A DNA stretch of 64,000 nt, taken from Virgibacillus sp. SK37. Lineage in GTDB: Bacteria; Bacillota; Bacilli; Bacillales; Amphibacillaceae. Numbering within the stretch: position 1 is the stretch's first letter; every line of letters begins with the position of its first letter. Positions 45,911 through 54,986 of this stretch are shown here, piece after piece. Made by a program: the position numbers and the translations under genes. The notes below the pieces were generated by a model that saw nothing but the letters and a program-made list of their open reading frames with translations, was not told the origin of the DNA and did no database searches. The stretch is taken from the NCBI RefSeq assembly GCF_000725285.1, contig NZ_CP007161.1, positions 496,001 to 560,000 on the forward strand. The letters are read 5' to 3'.

Positions 45911-46130
45911 AATGTCTATCATAAGGGTCATGACAGACATTGGGAGCGGAAAACGGTGATGGAATGTCTATCATAAGGTTCATGACAGACATTGGGAGCG
46001 GAAAACGGTGGTTGAATGTCTATCATAAGGTTCATGACGGACATTGCGAGCGGGAAACGGTGATGGAATGTCTATCATAAGAGTCATGACAGACATTGGG
46101 AGTGGAAACCGGTCGTGAATGTCTATCATA
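45911..46130. repeat. 52-nt tandem hairpin array (four full units plus a partial)
   Basis: Units start at 45911, 45963, 46015, 46067 and 46118 (partial). Each begins AATGTCTATCATAAGG and contains AGACATT, so AATGTCT / AGACATT plus TCAT / ATGA form a ~31-nt hairpin. A GC-richer linker ending AAACGGTGATGG separates hairpins. Units are over 85% alike by eye. It lies between the convergent cshA and rhomboid genes. Confidence 0.92.
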
Positions 46131-46163
46131 AAAAAACCCCGTGGTTTACCATAGACCAGGGGA
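46129..46163 (-). terminator. Terminator of the rhomboid gene
   Basis: On the minus strand CCCCTGGT pairs with ACCACGGGG and is followed by T7-8. It abuts the 52-nt array. Confidence 0.8.
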
Positions 46164-46169
46164 TTTACT

Positions 46170-46943
46170 TTATCTTAAGAACCGGCTGAATAAGCCTAAT
46201 AGCACGAGTACTCCAAAGATAATCCAAAAGATATTTTTCTTTAGCTTTGCAGGCATGCGGCGTTTGTTCCAACGGTTTGGGTCAAATTTGATGGAGGTAT
46301 CATTTGGATCATAAACTCGCCTGTTCCGCCAAGGTGAATATGCTTTCGCTTTTGTGAGGACAAGAGGAGCGATGGCGAATCCCCCGATAAACCCAAATAT
46401 ATGTGCATGAATATTTATATTGGAACGGACGAATGTCATAACAAGACCAATTACAAAGATGGTAACTACAATTTGTGAATTAGCCTGATCAATTAAATGC
46501 TTTCGAAATACCACCATAAAAATGTAAATACCAAATAGGCCAAATATTGCTCCAGAAGCACCTACATGTGTGTACCAGAAGGAATCAGGTCCTAAAAGGT
46601 ATGTTCCTAAATCGCCTACAAACCCGGCTCCAACATATGCAAGAACGAATTTTGTCTTACCCAGCATTTGTTCCAGGGCTGGGCCGAATAGTACTAGGGA
46701 AAAAGAGTTGAATAAAGCATGCATTAGCCCTGCATGGAGGAATATAGGAGTTATTAGCCGCCACCATTCTCCTTGGTTGATTAAATAATTGCTTCCAGCG
46801 CCCCACTGATAGATCGACTCCCCTATAGGAAGCTGGATGAAATCTATAATAAACCATAAAGCTAAATGAATAATTACCAACACTGAAACAACCGGGTAGT
46901 TGTGCATAAATTCTTTTATACTTCTTTCATTACGTAGAAACAT
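46170..46943 (-). CDS. ydcA: Rhomboid family intramembrane serine protease
   Basis: 257-aa membrane protein with about six to seven segments and the rhomboid dyad: Ser130 in HVGASGAIFG and His181 in HAHIFGFIGG; the N-terminal WWRLITPIFLHAGLMHALFN loop is typical. It cleaves transmembrane substrates within the bilayer. Its place between cshA and acpS corresponds to B. subtilis ydcA. The strongly basic segment RWNKRRMPAKLKKN precedes the last helix. Confidence 0.9.
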   Translation of the reverse strand: MFLRNERSIKEFMHNYPVVSVLVIIHLALWFIIDFIQLPIGESIYQWGAGSNYLINQGEWWRLITPIFLHAGLMHALFNSFSLVLFGPALEQMLGKTKFVLAYVGAGFVGDLGTYLLGPDSFWYTHVGASGAIFGLFGIYIFMVVFRKHLIDQANSQIVVTIFVIGLVMTFVRSNINIHAHIFGFIGGFAIAPLVLTKAKAYSPWRNRRVYDPNDTSIKFDPNRWNKRRMPAKLKKNIFWIIFGVLVLLGLFSRFLR

Positions 46944-47096
46944 GATTACCCCCGAAAAAAAGTTATTTTTACATCCAATAAAATGGGTATTAGTATTATA
47001 GTAAGAAATATTGTATCATATGACCAATCATAGCGTACTAAAATAAATTGTGAAATGGCAATTGTTTTATGTTACTTGGGCAAAGAGGTGATCTTT

Positions 47097-47456
47097 TTGA
47101 TAGAAGGTATAGGTATTGATTTAGTTGAAATACAGCGTATTAAGGATAGTTTCCGAAAAAATGGCAGGTTCGCCCATCGGATTTTGACGGAGAACGAACA
47201 AATTCATTTTCAAAAACTACCCACGGAGAAAAGGAAAATGGAATTTCTTGCAGGGAGATTTGCTGGTAAGGAAGCATTTGCAAAAGCAACTGGGACTGGT
47301 ATAGGTAAATTAAGTTTTCAGGATATAGAAATCACTACAGATGAAAATGGGGCTCCTTATATTAAAGTGAAAGGCTATGAGGCGAAGAAAATTTTTATCT
47401 CCATCTCCCATAGTGAAGCCTATGCAACAGCTCAAGTAATCATCGAAGCGGAATAA
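47097..47456 (+). CDS. acpS: Holo-[acyl-carrier-protein] synthase
   Basis: 119-aa AcpS, which transfers 4'-phosphopantetheine from CoA to acyl carrier protein for fatty-acid synthesis. GIGIDLVEIQRI (metal ligand Asp8) and FAGKEAFAKA are present. The start is TTG 47097, 6 nt after AAAGAGGTG, giving MIEGIGIDL; the longer frame from 47055 has no support. It lies divergent from the rhomboid gene and upstream of nnr, the usual Bacillaceae order. Confidence 0.95.
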   Translation: MIEGIGIDLVEIQRIKDSFRKNGRFAHRILTENEQIHFQKLPTEKRKMEFLAGRFAGKEAFAKATGTGIGKLSFQDIEITTDENGAPYIKVKGYEAKKIFISISHSEAYATAQVIIEAE

Positions 47457-47515
47457 GGTCATGCATATTTAATTAGTTTGTCTCATATATTTTAGTGCGG
47501 GCAGGAGGGAACAAA

Positions 47516-49036
47516 GTGTATATTGTCACCGCGAATGAAATGTACGATGTGGATGAATTGTCAATAAAAGAAATGAACATCGAAGGTAAGCTTTTAATGG
47601 AAAATGCCGGACGAGCTATTGCTCAGGAAGTGGAAGGCTTAACTAGTTCTGAAGGTTTCATTTGTATTCTTGTGGGCCCTGGCAGCAATGGAGGAGATGG
47701 TTTTGTCATTGGCCGTACATTATTGAATAAGTCATATCCTGTTCAGGTTGTACAAGTTGTGCCGAATGACAAAATTACTGGAGATGCGCTTTACCACAAG
47801 AACCTTTATATTAATTGTGGTGGTAATGTTACCTTGTTGGAAGAGACGGAAAACATTTCAACATGTTTAGATAATGCTGAAATAGTTATTGATGCAATGC
47901 TGGGAATAGGAATAAAAGGTAAGCTTCGCGAGCCGCTGGCAAGCCTTGTATCTATTCTTAACAACAAAGCATCATGTGTTGTCTCTGTCGATATACCATC
48001 CGGATTACCTGCTGATGAAGGGATTCAGGATTTTGCAGCTGTACAAGCAGCTTACACTTTTACGGTGGGTGCACCAAAAATGAGTGCTTTTTTGCAACAT
48101 ACGGCAGCTTATTATGGAAAATGGGCCAATGTAGAGATTGGCTTGCCAAGGAAGGCCTTCAATGCAAGTGGCAGAGAGGTCTGGGAGCAAGACCAATTTC
48201 AGAAAACAATGCCGCCACGACAGTTAAATGACCACAAGGGTGATCATGGTAGGGGGCTTGTCATTGGAGGAAGTTCTGAAATGCCGGGAGCATTTGCAAT
48301 GACATTGAAGGCAGCATTGCGTACGGGTGCCGGGCTTATTACAGGTGCGACTTCAGAAAAAGTGAGAAGTGCGATTGCTGGACAGACACTTGAAGCGACA
48401 TATCAAATTTTACCGGAAGCCAATGGAGCTTTAACGAATGAAAAGTCTATTGATTTGGCAATGTATGATGCTATAGCGATTGGCATAGGAATGGGGAGAG
48501 CTCCTCAGACGGAATTACTTGTCAAGGCTATTGTGCATCAAGCAACGTGTCCGATAATTATTGACGGAGATGGTCTATTTCATATCAAGGATGACTTATC
48601 CGCTCTTCAGGGGAAGCAAGAGCCTGTTATAATAACACCACATCCTGGGGAAATGGCGATGCTTTTGGGAGTGTCTGTAAAGGAGTTAATGCTTAAACCA
48701 TTTTATTATTCCAGAAGTTTCGCTATGGAGCATGGAGTTTATGTCATCCTTAAAGGCACTCATACCATTATAACCTCTCCTGAAGGCAGACAAGCCGTAA
48801 ATACTACAGGTAACCCTGGACTCGCAAAGGGAGGTAGTGGAGATGTGCTTACTGGGATGATTCTAGCCATGATCATGCAAGACCAAACTATTTTTGAAGG
48901 TCTTTGCAATGGTTGTTTTCTCCATGGTAAGTCGGCTGATTTAGCAGTAAACGCAAACCACACTGTACATGATTTACTTGCTACAGATGTAATTACGGGC
49001 ATCCCTCAGGCATTTAAGAGCTTACTTAATAACTAA
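47516..49036 (+). CDS. nnr: Bifunctional NAD(P)HX epimerase/dehydratase
   Basis: 506-aa fusion that repairs hydrated NAD(P)H. The N-terminal YjeF_N epimerase (about 1-215; LMENAGRAIA, GPGSNGGDGFVIGR) is followed by a C-terminal ribokinase-like ADP/ATP-dependent dehydratase (about 225-500; GGSSEMPGA, ITPHPGEMA, TTGNPGLAKGGSGDVLTG). The start is GTG 47516, 6 nt after GCAGGAGGG. The upstream in-frame GTG 47495 is unsupported. Confidence 0.93.
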   Translation: MYIVTANEMYDVDELSIKEMNIEGKLLMENAGRAIAQEVEGLTSSEGFICILVGPGSNGGDGFVIGRTLLNKSYPVQVVQVVPNDKITGDALYHKNLYINCGGNVTLLEETENISTCLDNAEIVIDAMLGIGIKGKLREPLASLVSILNNKASCVVSVDIPSGLPADEGIQDFAAVQAAYTFTVGAPKMSAFLQHTAAYYGKWANVEIGLPRKAFNASGREVWEQDQFQKTMPPRQLNDHKGDHGRGLVIGGSSEMPGAFAMTLKAALRTGAGLITGATSEKVRSAIAGQTLEATYQILPEANGALTNEKSIDLAMYDAIAIGIGMGRAPQTELLVKAIVHQATCPIIIDGDGLFHIKDDLSALQGKQEPVIITPHPGEMAMLLGVSVKELMLKPFYYSRSFAMEHGVYVILKGTHTIITSPEGRQAVNTTGNPGLAKGGSGDVLTGMILAMIMQDQTIFEGLCNGCFLHGKSADLAVNANHTVHDLLATDVITGIPQAFKSLLNN

Positions 49037-49125
49037 AAATCTTTAGCGGAAAATTCGTCTTACGTACTTTCTACTCGCGTGATAACGTTCCCTTTGTTTT
49101 TATTTGAGACAAGGGAGACATGACT

Positions 49126-50136
49126 ATGAAAAAACTTTTAAGTATTTGGTTTTTGCTTATTGTAACCATTTTATTGACAGCATGCGGAGAGAAATCCCAG
49201 GAAGATGTATTAAGTAAGTTAGAGGATACAATGGAAAAGATGAACGGGTATAAAGCAGAAGCAACAATGAATATGAACACGGGCCAGGAAGAGCAAAACT
49301 TTAACATCGGTATTTGGCATAAAAAAGATGATATGTATCGAGTGGCGTTAAAAAATGACCAGGACGAAAAGGGCAACCAAATTATTTTGAAGAATAAAGA
49401 TGGAGTATTCGTGTTAACTCCAGCCCTTGATAAAAGCTTTAAATTTCAATCCGAGTGGCCGGATAATAGCAGTCAGCCATATCTATACCAATCGTTAGTA
49501 AAGGATATTAAAGAGGATAAGGAAGCAAAATTTGAATCTAGTGAGTCAGCGTATATTTTCAAAACGAAAACCAATTACCAAAGCAATAACAATTTGCCAT
49601 ACCAGGAGATACATTTTGACAAGAAAACGTACACCCCATTACTCGTTAAGGTAAAGGATAAAGATAAAAACACGTTGGTTGAAGTGAAGTTTACAACGTT
49701 TGATACGGAAGCCAAGTTTGCAGAGGATGACTTCTCTATGGACAAAAATATGGCCTCAGGAGAATCTGAAACCACAGCCTCTGCAGAAGTGCAAGATGAC
49801 ACGCTTACTGTGTTGTTTCCTTCTTATCTAGCAGGCGCAGAATTAACGGAGAAAAAAGAAGTCGAACTTGAAAATGGGAAGCGGGTTATACTGTCATTTT
49901 CAGGAGAAAAGAATTTCACTTTAGTGGAAGAAAAGTCAGAAGCAATTACTACTATGTCGGCACCGAAAGAAGTTTCAGGCGATATTGTCAATTTAGGAAA
50001 TGCTGTTGGGGCACTCTCGGAAAATACAATTGAGTGGTCGTATGATGGGGTAGATTTTATACTTGCAAGTGAAGAGTTGACAAGAGAGGAATTAATTCAA
50101 GTAGCTCAATCGGTGCAAAATAAAGAAGTGAAGTAA
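49126..50136 (+). CDS. ydcC: LolA-like lipoprotein (YdcC)
   Basis: 336-aa lipoprotein: MKKLLSIWFLLIVTILL leader and lipobox LTAC with Cys20, followed by a LolA/LolB-like beta-rich domain (first ~210 residues) and a DUF4367-like C-terminal part. B. subtilis YdcC, at the same position before alr, is sporulation-associated. I use ATG 49126 (8 nt behind GGGAG) over ATG 49120, which is 2 nt from the RBS. Probably surface-attached; ligand unknown. Confidence 0.86.
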   Translation: MKKLLSIWFLLIVTILLTACGEKSQEDVLSKLEDTMEKMNGYKAEATMNMNTGQEEQNFNIGIWHKKDDMYRVALKNDQDEKGNQIILKNKDGVFVLTPALDKSFKFQSEWPDNSSQPYLYQSLVKDIKEDKEAKFESSESAYIFKTKTNYQSNNNLPYQEIHFDKKTYTPLLVKVKDKDKNTLVEVKFTTFDTEAKFAEDDFSMDKNMASGESETTASAEVQDDTLTVLFPSYLAGAELTEKKEVELENGKRVILSFSGEKNFTLVEEKSEAITTMSAPKEVSGDIVNLGNAVGALSENTIEWSYDGVDFILASEELTREELIQVAQSVQNKEVK

Positions 50137-50151
50137 TATGGGTGGATTAGC

Positions 50152-50190
50152 AAGCAGACTCTTACATGGAGAGGGGGTCTGCTTTTTATT
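50152..50190 (+). terminator. Terminator of ydcC
   Basis: AAGCAGAC / GTCTGCTT stem with inner TCT / AGA pairs, then TTTATTT. Confidence 0.85.
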
Positions 50191-50326
50191 TGGATAATAA
50201 ACTACAAAATTTAAAACCCTACTTTAAGCAGCATGCGTTTTCCCCTTCTAGAATTAATTTTGGATAGGAACACTTGCTGTTTTCTGCTAAAATTAATTTA
50301 GTTAATTACAGAAGGGAGCATGACCT

Positions 50327-51451
50327 ATGTCGGGCACCATATATAGACACACCTGGGTCGAAGTGGACCTAGAAGCGATCGAATACAATATTCAACAAAT
50401 TAAAAAACGTATTTCCAATAAAACTAAAATTATTGCAGTAGTTAAAGCTGATGGTTATGGACATGGGAGTGTGCAGGTTGCGAAAAAGGCAATTGAAGCT
50501 GGGGCTAGTGCGTTGGCTGTTGCCCTGTTTGAAGAGGCATTGACGCTTAGGGAGGCGGAAATTACAGTTCCTATTTTAGTGCTGGGCTGGGTGCCTGCAA
50601 AAGTGGCCCCTGTTGCGGCTGTAAACAATATTACGTTAACTTTTTTCCAAAAGGAATGGCTGCAGGAAGTAAGTACTTATCAATTAGAGGATAAGTTACA
50701 AGTGCATATGAAATGGGATACAGGAATGGGGAGAATTGGAGTAAGGACAAAATCTGAGCTGAAAGAACTTCTTTATGCATTAAATGAAAATCCCAGCATA
50801 TATTTAACAGGAGTGTTCACACATTTTGCGACTGCAGATGAAGCAGATATGTCCTATTTCTATGAACAAAAGAGTCGATTTGAAGAGATGCTGAAAACAT
50901 TCACGGAAGTATGGGGAAAACCGGTTGACGTTCATATTGGTAATAGTGCTAGTGCAATTCGTTTACCTGAAGAAATGTATGATTATATTCGTTTTGGGAT
51001 TTCTATGTATGGATTATACCCATCTGGTACGGTAAAAGCTGAAAGAGACATAGAATTAAAGCAAGCATTTTCATTGCACAGCAGATTGGCCCACGTCAAG
51101 AAGATAGCTGCAGGAGAAACAGTTAGCTATGGTGCAACCTATAAAGCGGAAAAAGACGAGTGGATTGGAACAATTCCAATTGGCTATGGAGACGGATGGA
51201 TAAGGAAACTACAAGGGGTAGATGTACTAATTGAAGGGAAAAGAATGCCTATTGTAGGAAGAATTTGTATGGATCAGACCATGATTCGACTTGATGGAGA
51301 ATATCCCATTGACACAAAGGTTACACTGATAGGTAAGCAAAATAGTGCAGAAATTGACATGGACGAAATCGCTGCCCATGCAGAAACAATTAACTATGAG
51401 ATCCCTTGTATTATCAATCGACGGGTTCCACGCTTGTATATGAATGAATAG
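50327..51451 (+). CDS. alr: Alanine racemase
   Basis: 374-aa PLP enzyme making D-alanine for peptidoglycan. The PLP lysine is Lys40 in VVKADGYGHG; the second base Tyr lies in ETVSYGATY; RICMDQ and the C-terminal EIPCIINRRVPR close the active site. ATG 50327 follows GAAGGGAG. It stands directly upstream of the ndoAI-ndoA toxin-antitoxin pair, the conserved Bacillaceae order. Confidence 0.96.
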   Translation: MSGTIYRHTWVEVDLEAIEYNIQQIKKRISNKTKIIAVVKADGYGHGSVQVAKKAIEAGASALAVALFEEALTLREAEITVPILVLGWVPAKVAPVAAVNNITLTFFQKEWLQEVSTYQLEDKLQVHMKWDTGMGRIGVRTKSELKELLYALNENPSIYLTGVFTHFATADEADMSYFYEQKSRFEEMLKTFTEVWGKPVDVHIGNSASAIRLPEEMYDYIRFGISMYGLYPSGTVKAERDIELKQAFSLHSRLAHVKKIAAGETVSYGATYKAEKDEWIGTIPIGYGDGWIRKLQGVDVLIEGKRMPIVGRICMDQTMIRLDGEYPIDTKVTLIGKQNSAEIDMDEIAAHAETINYEIPCIINRRVPRLYMNE

Positions 51452-51613
51452 GTACAAACTATATTTTATTCCACATATTTCAAATGTTAAACGACAAAAA
51501 CAGCTTTTTTTAGAAAAAACTTTCAATAACCCTTTGCAAACGACTGGATTCAATGCTATCATAAATAATGACTTTTAAATAGTTCGTTCAACAGTTGGCG
51601 GAGGTGTATGGTT

Positions 51614-51898
51614 TTGTCAGAGAGCTTACAGGAGATCTTAGTGAAAATACCAAAAAACCTATTGAATGAGGTGGATGGATTAATGAGATATGAAAATAGT
51701 GACTTAAGTGACTTCATTTGTCAGGCTACAAGAAGCTACTTGCAGCATAAAAAAGAGGAACATATCCAACAATTCCGTGAGACAATGCAAAAAGGCTATG
51801 AAGAAATGGGTCGCATTAATCTAACAATTGCTTCGGAAGCTTTTCAAGCTGAAGAGGAGGCTGAAAACACCTTAGAGCGCTCTGTGATCGGGGTGTAA
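51614..51898 (+). CDS. ndoAI: Antitoxin EndoAI (MazE-like, RHH)
   Basis: 94-aa ribbon-helix-helix antitoxin that binds its own promoter and neutralises Endo[17 protein letters not shown] forms the RHH strand/helix, and [20 protein letters not shown] is the conserved toxin-binding tail. The start is TTG 51614, 9 nt after GGAGG, giving MSES as in B. subtilis; the ATG at 51608 is only a few bases from the RBS. The toxin follows 4 bp downstream. Confidence 0.92.
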   Translation: MSESLQEILVKIPKNLLNEVDGLMRYENSDLSDFICQATRSYLQHKKEEHIQQFRETMQKGYEEMGRINLTIASEAFQAEEEAENTLERSVIGV

Positions 51899-51902
51899 CA
51901 AT

Positions 51903-52262
51903 TTGATCGTTCAAAGAGGTGAAGTATATTTCGCCGACTTATCCCCTGTGGTTGGATCGGAGCAGGGAGGCGTGCGCCCGGTATTGATCCTTCAAAATGA
52001 TATAGGTAATCGATTTAGCCCGACCGTTATTGTGGCAGCTATTACTGCGCAAATTCAAAAGGCTAAGTTACCTACTCATGTTGAAATTAATGCAAAACGC
52101 TACGGATTCGACCGAAACTCTGTTATTCTTCTGGAACAGATCCGTACATTGGATAAACAAAGATTAACAGATAAAATAACTAAACTTGACGCTGAAATGA
52201 TGAATAAAATAAATCAGGCTCTGGAAATTAGTCTGGGGCTAAAAGATATGTATGACCATTAA
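51903..52262 (+). CDS. ndoA: mRNA interferase EndoA (MazF-type toxin)
   Basis: 119-aa endoribonuclease of the MazF/PemK family (EndoA cleaves mRNA at UACAU in B. subtilis). The N-terminal [20 protein letters not shown] and [11 protein letters not shown], and the [15 protein letters not shown] strand are nearly identical to EndoA. TTG start at 51903 with GGGGTG upstream. A strong terminator after it separates it from the rsb operon here, with a ~970-bp repeat-filled gap instead of the short B. subtilis spacing. Confidence 0.95.
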   Translation: MIVQRGEVYFADLSPVVGSEQGGVRPVLILQNDIGNRFSPTVIVAAITAQIQKAKLPTHVEINAKRYGFDRNSVILLEQIRTLDKQRLTDKITKLDAEMMNKINQALEISLGLKDMYDH

Positions 52263-52299
52263 AAGTGCTATTGCTTAATTGCTGCAATAGCACTTTTAA
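52261..52299 (+). terminator. Terminator of ndoAI-ndoA
   Basis: 14-bp perfect stem AAAAGTGCTATTGC / GCAATAGCACTTTT, starting in the toxin's stop codon region. Confidence 0.92.
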
Positions 52300-52330
52300 T
52301 TTGTTTAGAAGACTATAAAAATTGGTTCTG

Positions 52331-52925
52331 ATATATGTTAGGGTTATTCAATGAGTCGGAAAATATATAAACTCCGACGTAACTAAGAATATAGAGGCTG
52401 CGTAAATCACCGCTACGGGGAAATATTCCGCTTTCCGCGGGCGGCTGATGAGCCTCGGGCCAACACGATGTTGGTCATGAAGGCGTTGCGACAATGGGGT
52501 TTGGTGGGGCGAGTATGCGCAGCCCCAGGACGTCGCGACTTTAGCCTTCCAACCTCTATACCGCGTTCCGGGGTCTCATCTAGGCCTCTCCTCCCGTCTC
52601 CATATTTCCCCTTCGCTACTATTTCCTATTATATCTACGAAGAAAAATTGCGTTCACATAGATCCAGAATGTGCTGTGTACGAATTGATTGGAGTGGAAT
52701 GCGGCGACTCCTGCCGGAATAGCATGAGCTTAAGACCCTGCACGGAGCGTAGCGGAGGAAGCGGCTGAAGCCATGCCGGCGGAAAGCGTCCGCATGCAAC
52801 GGAAATCAATGGGGCGCGTCTTCTCAAATATTTCACTGAGCTTTTTATAAGCCAAGTTAGTTCGGAGTTTTCTCCAACTATGAAAACTAAATACGTTTCT
52901 ACCCCGACATTTGCAGTAGATCCTA
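52331..52925. repeat. Composite dispersed repeat, copy B
   Basis: About 595 bp. Arm 1 (GGGTTATTCAATGAGTCGGA, 52341-) is on the left and arm 2 (TCTCCAACTATGA... ACATTTGCAGTAGA) on the right, the opposite order to copy A, while the core keeps the same orientation. The 15-bp end repeat AACTCCGACGTAACT (52370-52384) pairs with AGTTAGTTCGGAGTT (52855-52869), 13 of 15. An additional ~105-bp hairpin-rich segment interrupts the first core module. Confidence 0.88.
52457..52562. repeat. Extra segment nested in copy B core
   Basis: Absent from copy A. It contains CCAAC / GTTGG, AAGGC...GCCTT, GCGAC / GTCGC and GGGG / CCCC pairs, so it could fold into one long imperfect hairpin. GC content is clearly above the surroundings. 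Confidence 0.6.
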
Positions 52926-53234
52926 AGATTTAGACTAGCATTGTTTCTGGCTATAAGCATGCTTCATCTTTCTAAGATGAATAAATTATTCTTTTAGCGG
53001 ATAAGGCATAGCTACTGAACAGAGACTAATTATATACCATTTTTAACGCTATTTTCTATGGAGGTTATTCTTTTTAAAATGGTGGAGAGTGGGATTTTTT
53101 AAATAAATATTCTTTTATGGTACAATTAGAAACATATAATACTAACGATTCGTACATGTGTGCTTTATTACCTTATTACAGATAGCTAATTTAATCGTAA
53201 TAGTGGCAGTAGACTCGATTATGGGGGGAAGAGA
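52926..53234 (+). promoter_or_regulatory. Upstream region of the rsb-sigB operon
   Basis: Holds a small hairpin TTCATCTT / AAGATGAA (about 52969-52987) and a -10 box TATAAT at 53135-53140 about 95 bp before rsbRA, with a poor -35. GAGGGGGGAAG-type purine run before ATG 53235 serves as RBS. No gene. Confidence 0.4.
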
Positions 53235-54105
53235 ATGAGCCAGGATTTTAAAAAAATAGTTATTGAAAACAGTGACTCTATTGTACAAATGTGGATGTCT
53301 GAGATTAACTCTCTTAAACAAGACAACTATACAGCGAATATTTCCGACGAATTATTCGAAAGTACAAACAGAGAATTTGTTAATGTTATTTTTACAAGTA
53401 TCAAAAATCAAGGATCAGCTAAAGTTGTAGAGGATTTTTCTGAAAAAATTATAAATCTGGGCTGGCCGCTAAGTTACATCACCGACGGACTTCAAGTTTT
53501 TAGAAGAGTCTCTGTTGATTACATTTTGGGACAGTCTGTGCAAGTAGATTCCGCACATATATCAGATGTAATGAAGAGTGTGGATGTTTGGGTTGAACCA
53601 CTTATTAGGCAGCTTGTCAATGAGTACTCGGGTAGCTGGGAACATATTGTGTCTTTGCAACGAGTAGCATTACAAGAACTATCAGCCCCGCTGATCCCTG
53701 TGATGGACCGGATCACTGTTATGCCGTTGATAGGGACCATAGATACAGAACGCGCGAAGCTAATTATGGAAAATCTGCTTGAAGGTGTTATTAAACATAA
53801 TTCCGAGGTAGTATTGATTGATATCACAGGTGTACCTGTGGTAGATACAATGGTTGCCCATCATATTATACAGGCGGCTGAAGCAGTAAGACTCATCGGT
53901 TCTACCTGTATCTTAGTTGGTATTCGCCCTGAAATAGCACAAACAATTGTAAATCTAGGTATAGACTTAGGTAAATTTCCAACAAAAAAGCTCTCTAAGA
54001 AAAGGATTTACTAGAGCTCTGGAAATTACAAACCGAAAAGTTATTGACCTTGAAGACAATGATGAAAGTATTGAAAAAATGATCGAGTCTTTACGAGGAG
54101 AGTGA
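53235..54105 (+). pseudogene. rsbRA: Stressosome protein RsbRA, frameshifted near the 3' end
   Basis: Stressosome co-antagonist: N-terminal non-heme globin-like sensor domain and C-terminal STAS domain. Both RsbT phosphorylation sites are present as Thr171 (GTIDTERA) and Thr205 (VVDTMV), at the same numbers as in B. subtilis. The open frame stops at 54014 after a run of six A (53984-53989, codon 250). With one A removed the frame continues TKSSLRKGFTRALEITNR and ends at TGA 54103-54105, five bp before rsbS. As written, the last STAS helices are replaced. True mutation or homopolymer error. Confidence 0.9.
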
Positions 54106-54110
54106 TCTAG

Positions 54111-54467
54111 ATGCGAATACCGATTTTAAAGCTTCATAATTATCTCTTAATTTCCATACAAACCGAGATTGATGATAATACAGCAATACAATTTCAGGAA
54201 GATCTATTAAATAAAATTCATCAAAGTGGTTCATCAGGAGTTGTCATTGACCTAACATCCGTAGATATAATTGACTCATTTATTGCAAAAGTTCTAGGGG
54301 ATGTTGTTACAATGTCAGATTTAATGGGGGCGAAAGTAGTATTGACTGGTATTCAACCTGCAGTGGCCATGACCTTAATAGATTTGGGTATTCACTTAAA
54401 GAATGTCCCAACTGCACTTGACTTAGAACAAGGTCTAATTAAACTGTACCAGGAATTGGGGGAATGA
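54111..54467 (+). CDS. rsbS: Stressosome scaffold RsbS
   Basis: 118-aa STAS-domain protein that, with RsbR, forms the stressosome and sequesters the RsbT kinase. The phosphorylation site corresponds to Ser56 in DIIDSFIAK. Length and the C-terminal [17 protein letters not shown] fit. It overlaps rsbT by 4 nt (ATGA), so RsbS and RsbT are coupled. Confidence 0.95.
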   Translation: MRIPILKLHNYLLISIQTEIDDNTAIQFQEDLLNKIHQSGSSGVVIDLTSVDIIDSFIAKVLGDVVTMSDLMGAKVVLTGIQPAVAMTLIDLGIHLKNVPTALDLEQGLIKLYQELGE

Positions 54468-54871
54468 TTATGATCCCTCAATCTTGTGTAACAATTCAAA
54501 AAGAATGGGATATTGTTGGAGCAAGGCAACTCGGACGTGATATTGCCAAGAAGATGGGTTTTGGTACGGTTGACCAAGCTCGAATAGCAACAGCGATATC
54601 CGAATTAGCTCGTAACATATATTTATACACGGAAAATGGCCAAATCTGCTTCGAAGTAGTGGAAAACATGAACCAGAAAGGTTTAGTAATGTTAGCTACG
54701 GATAATGGACCAGGAATTGAAGATATTAGCCAGGTAATGGAAGATGGTTACTCCACTTCGGGGGGATTAGGAGCCGGACTTCCAGGTGTAAAAAGACTAA
54801 TGGATGAATTTGATGTGCAGTCTGAAGTAGGAACGGGCACAAGAATTAAAGCAATTAAATGGACAAGATAA
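54464..54871 (+). CDS. rsbT: Serine/threonine kinase RsbT
   Basis: 135-aa GHKL-type kinase that phosphorylates RsbS/RsbR and, once released, activates RsbU. N-box [11 protein letters not shown], the G1 box [10 protein letters not shown] and G2 [20 protein letters not shown] are nearly identical to B. subtilis RsbT. Start ATG 54464 inside the rsbS stop; an alternative ATG lies two codons later. Followed by a large hairpin before rsbU. Confidence 0.95.
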   Translation: MIMIPQSCVTIQKEWDIVGARQLGRDIAKKMGFGTVDQARIATAISELARNIYLYTENGQICFEVVENMNQKGLVMLATDNGPGIEDISQVMEDGYSTSGGLGAGLPGVKRLMDEFDVQSEVGTGTRIKAIKWTR

Positions 54872-54900
54872 AATTCGTTTCCATTGTGTCTGAACGAAGA

Positions 54901-54945
54901 ATAAAGATGTGTACATCCTTATACTAAGGTTGTACACATCTTTAT
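54901..54945. other. Long hairpin between rsbT and rsbU
   Basis: ATAAAGATGTGTACA pairs with TGTACACATCTTTAT, with an inner CCTT / AAGG stem and one T-T mismatch; 19 pairs in all. No T-run follows on the plus strand beyond TTTATATA. It may be a weak terminator, a processing site, or a mobile palindrome. Confidence 0.8.
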
Positions 54946-54986
54946 ATAGGCCAGGAATTTGAGGAGAATGAGGTGGGAGATCCAGG

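Noticed and set aside
45911-46130. CRISPR array
   Set aside because: The whole 52-nt unit is repeated, including the part that would be the spacer; no cas genes.
52468-52722. 84-aa frame inside repeat copy B
   Set aside because: Spans the nested segment and core; not open in copy A.
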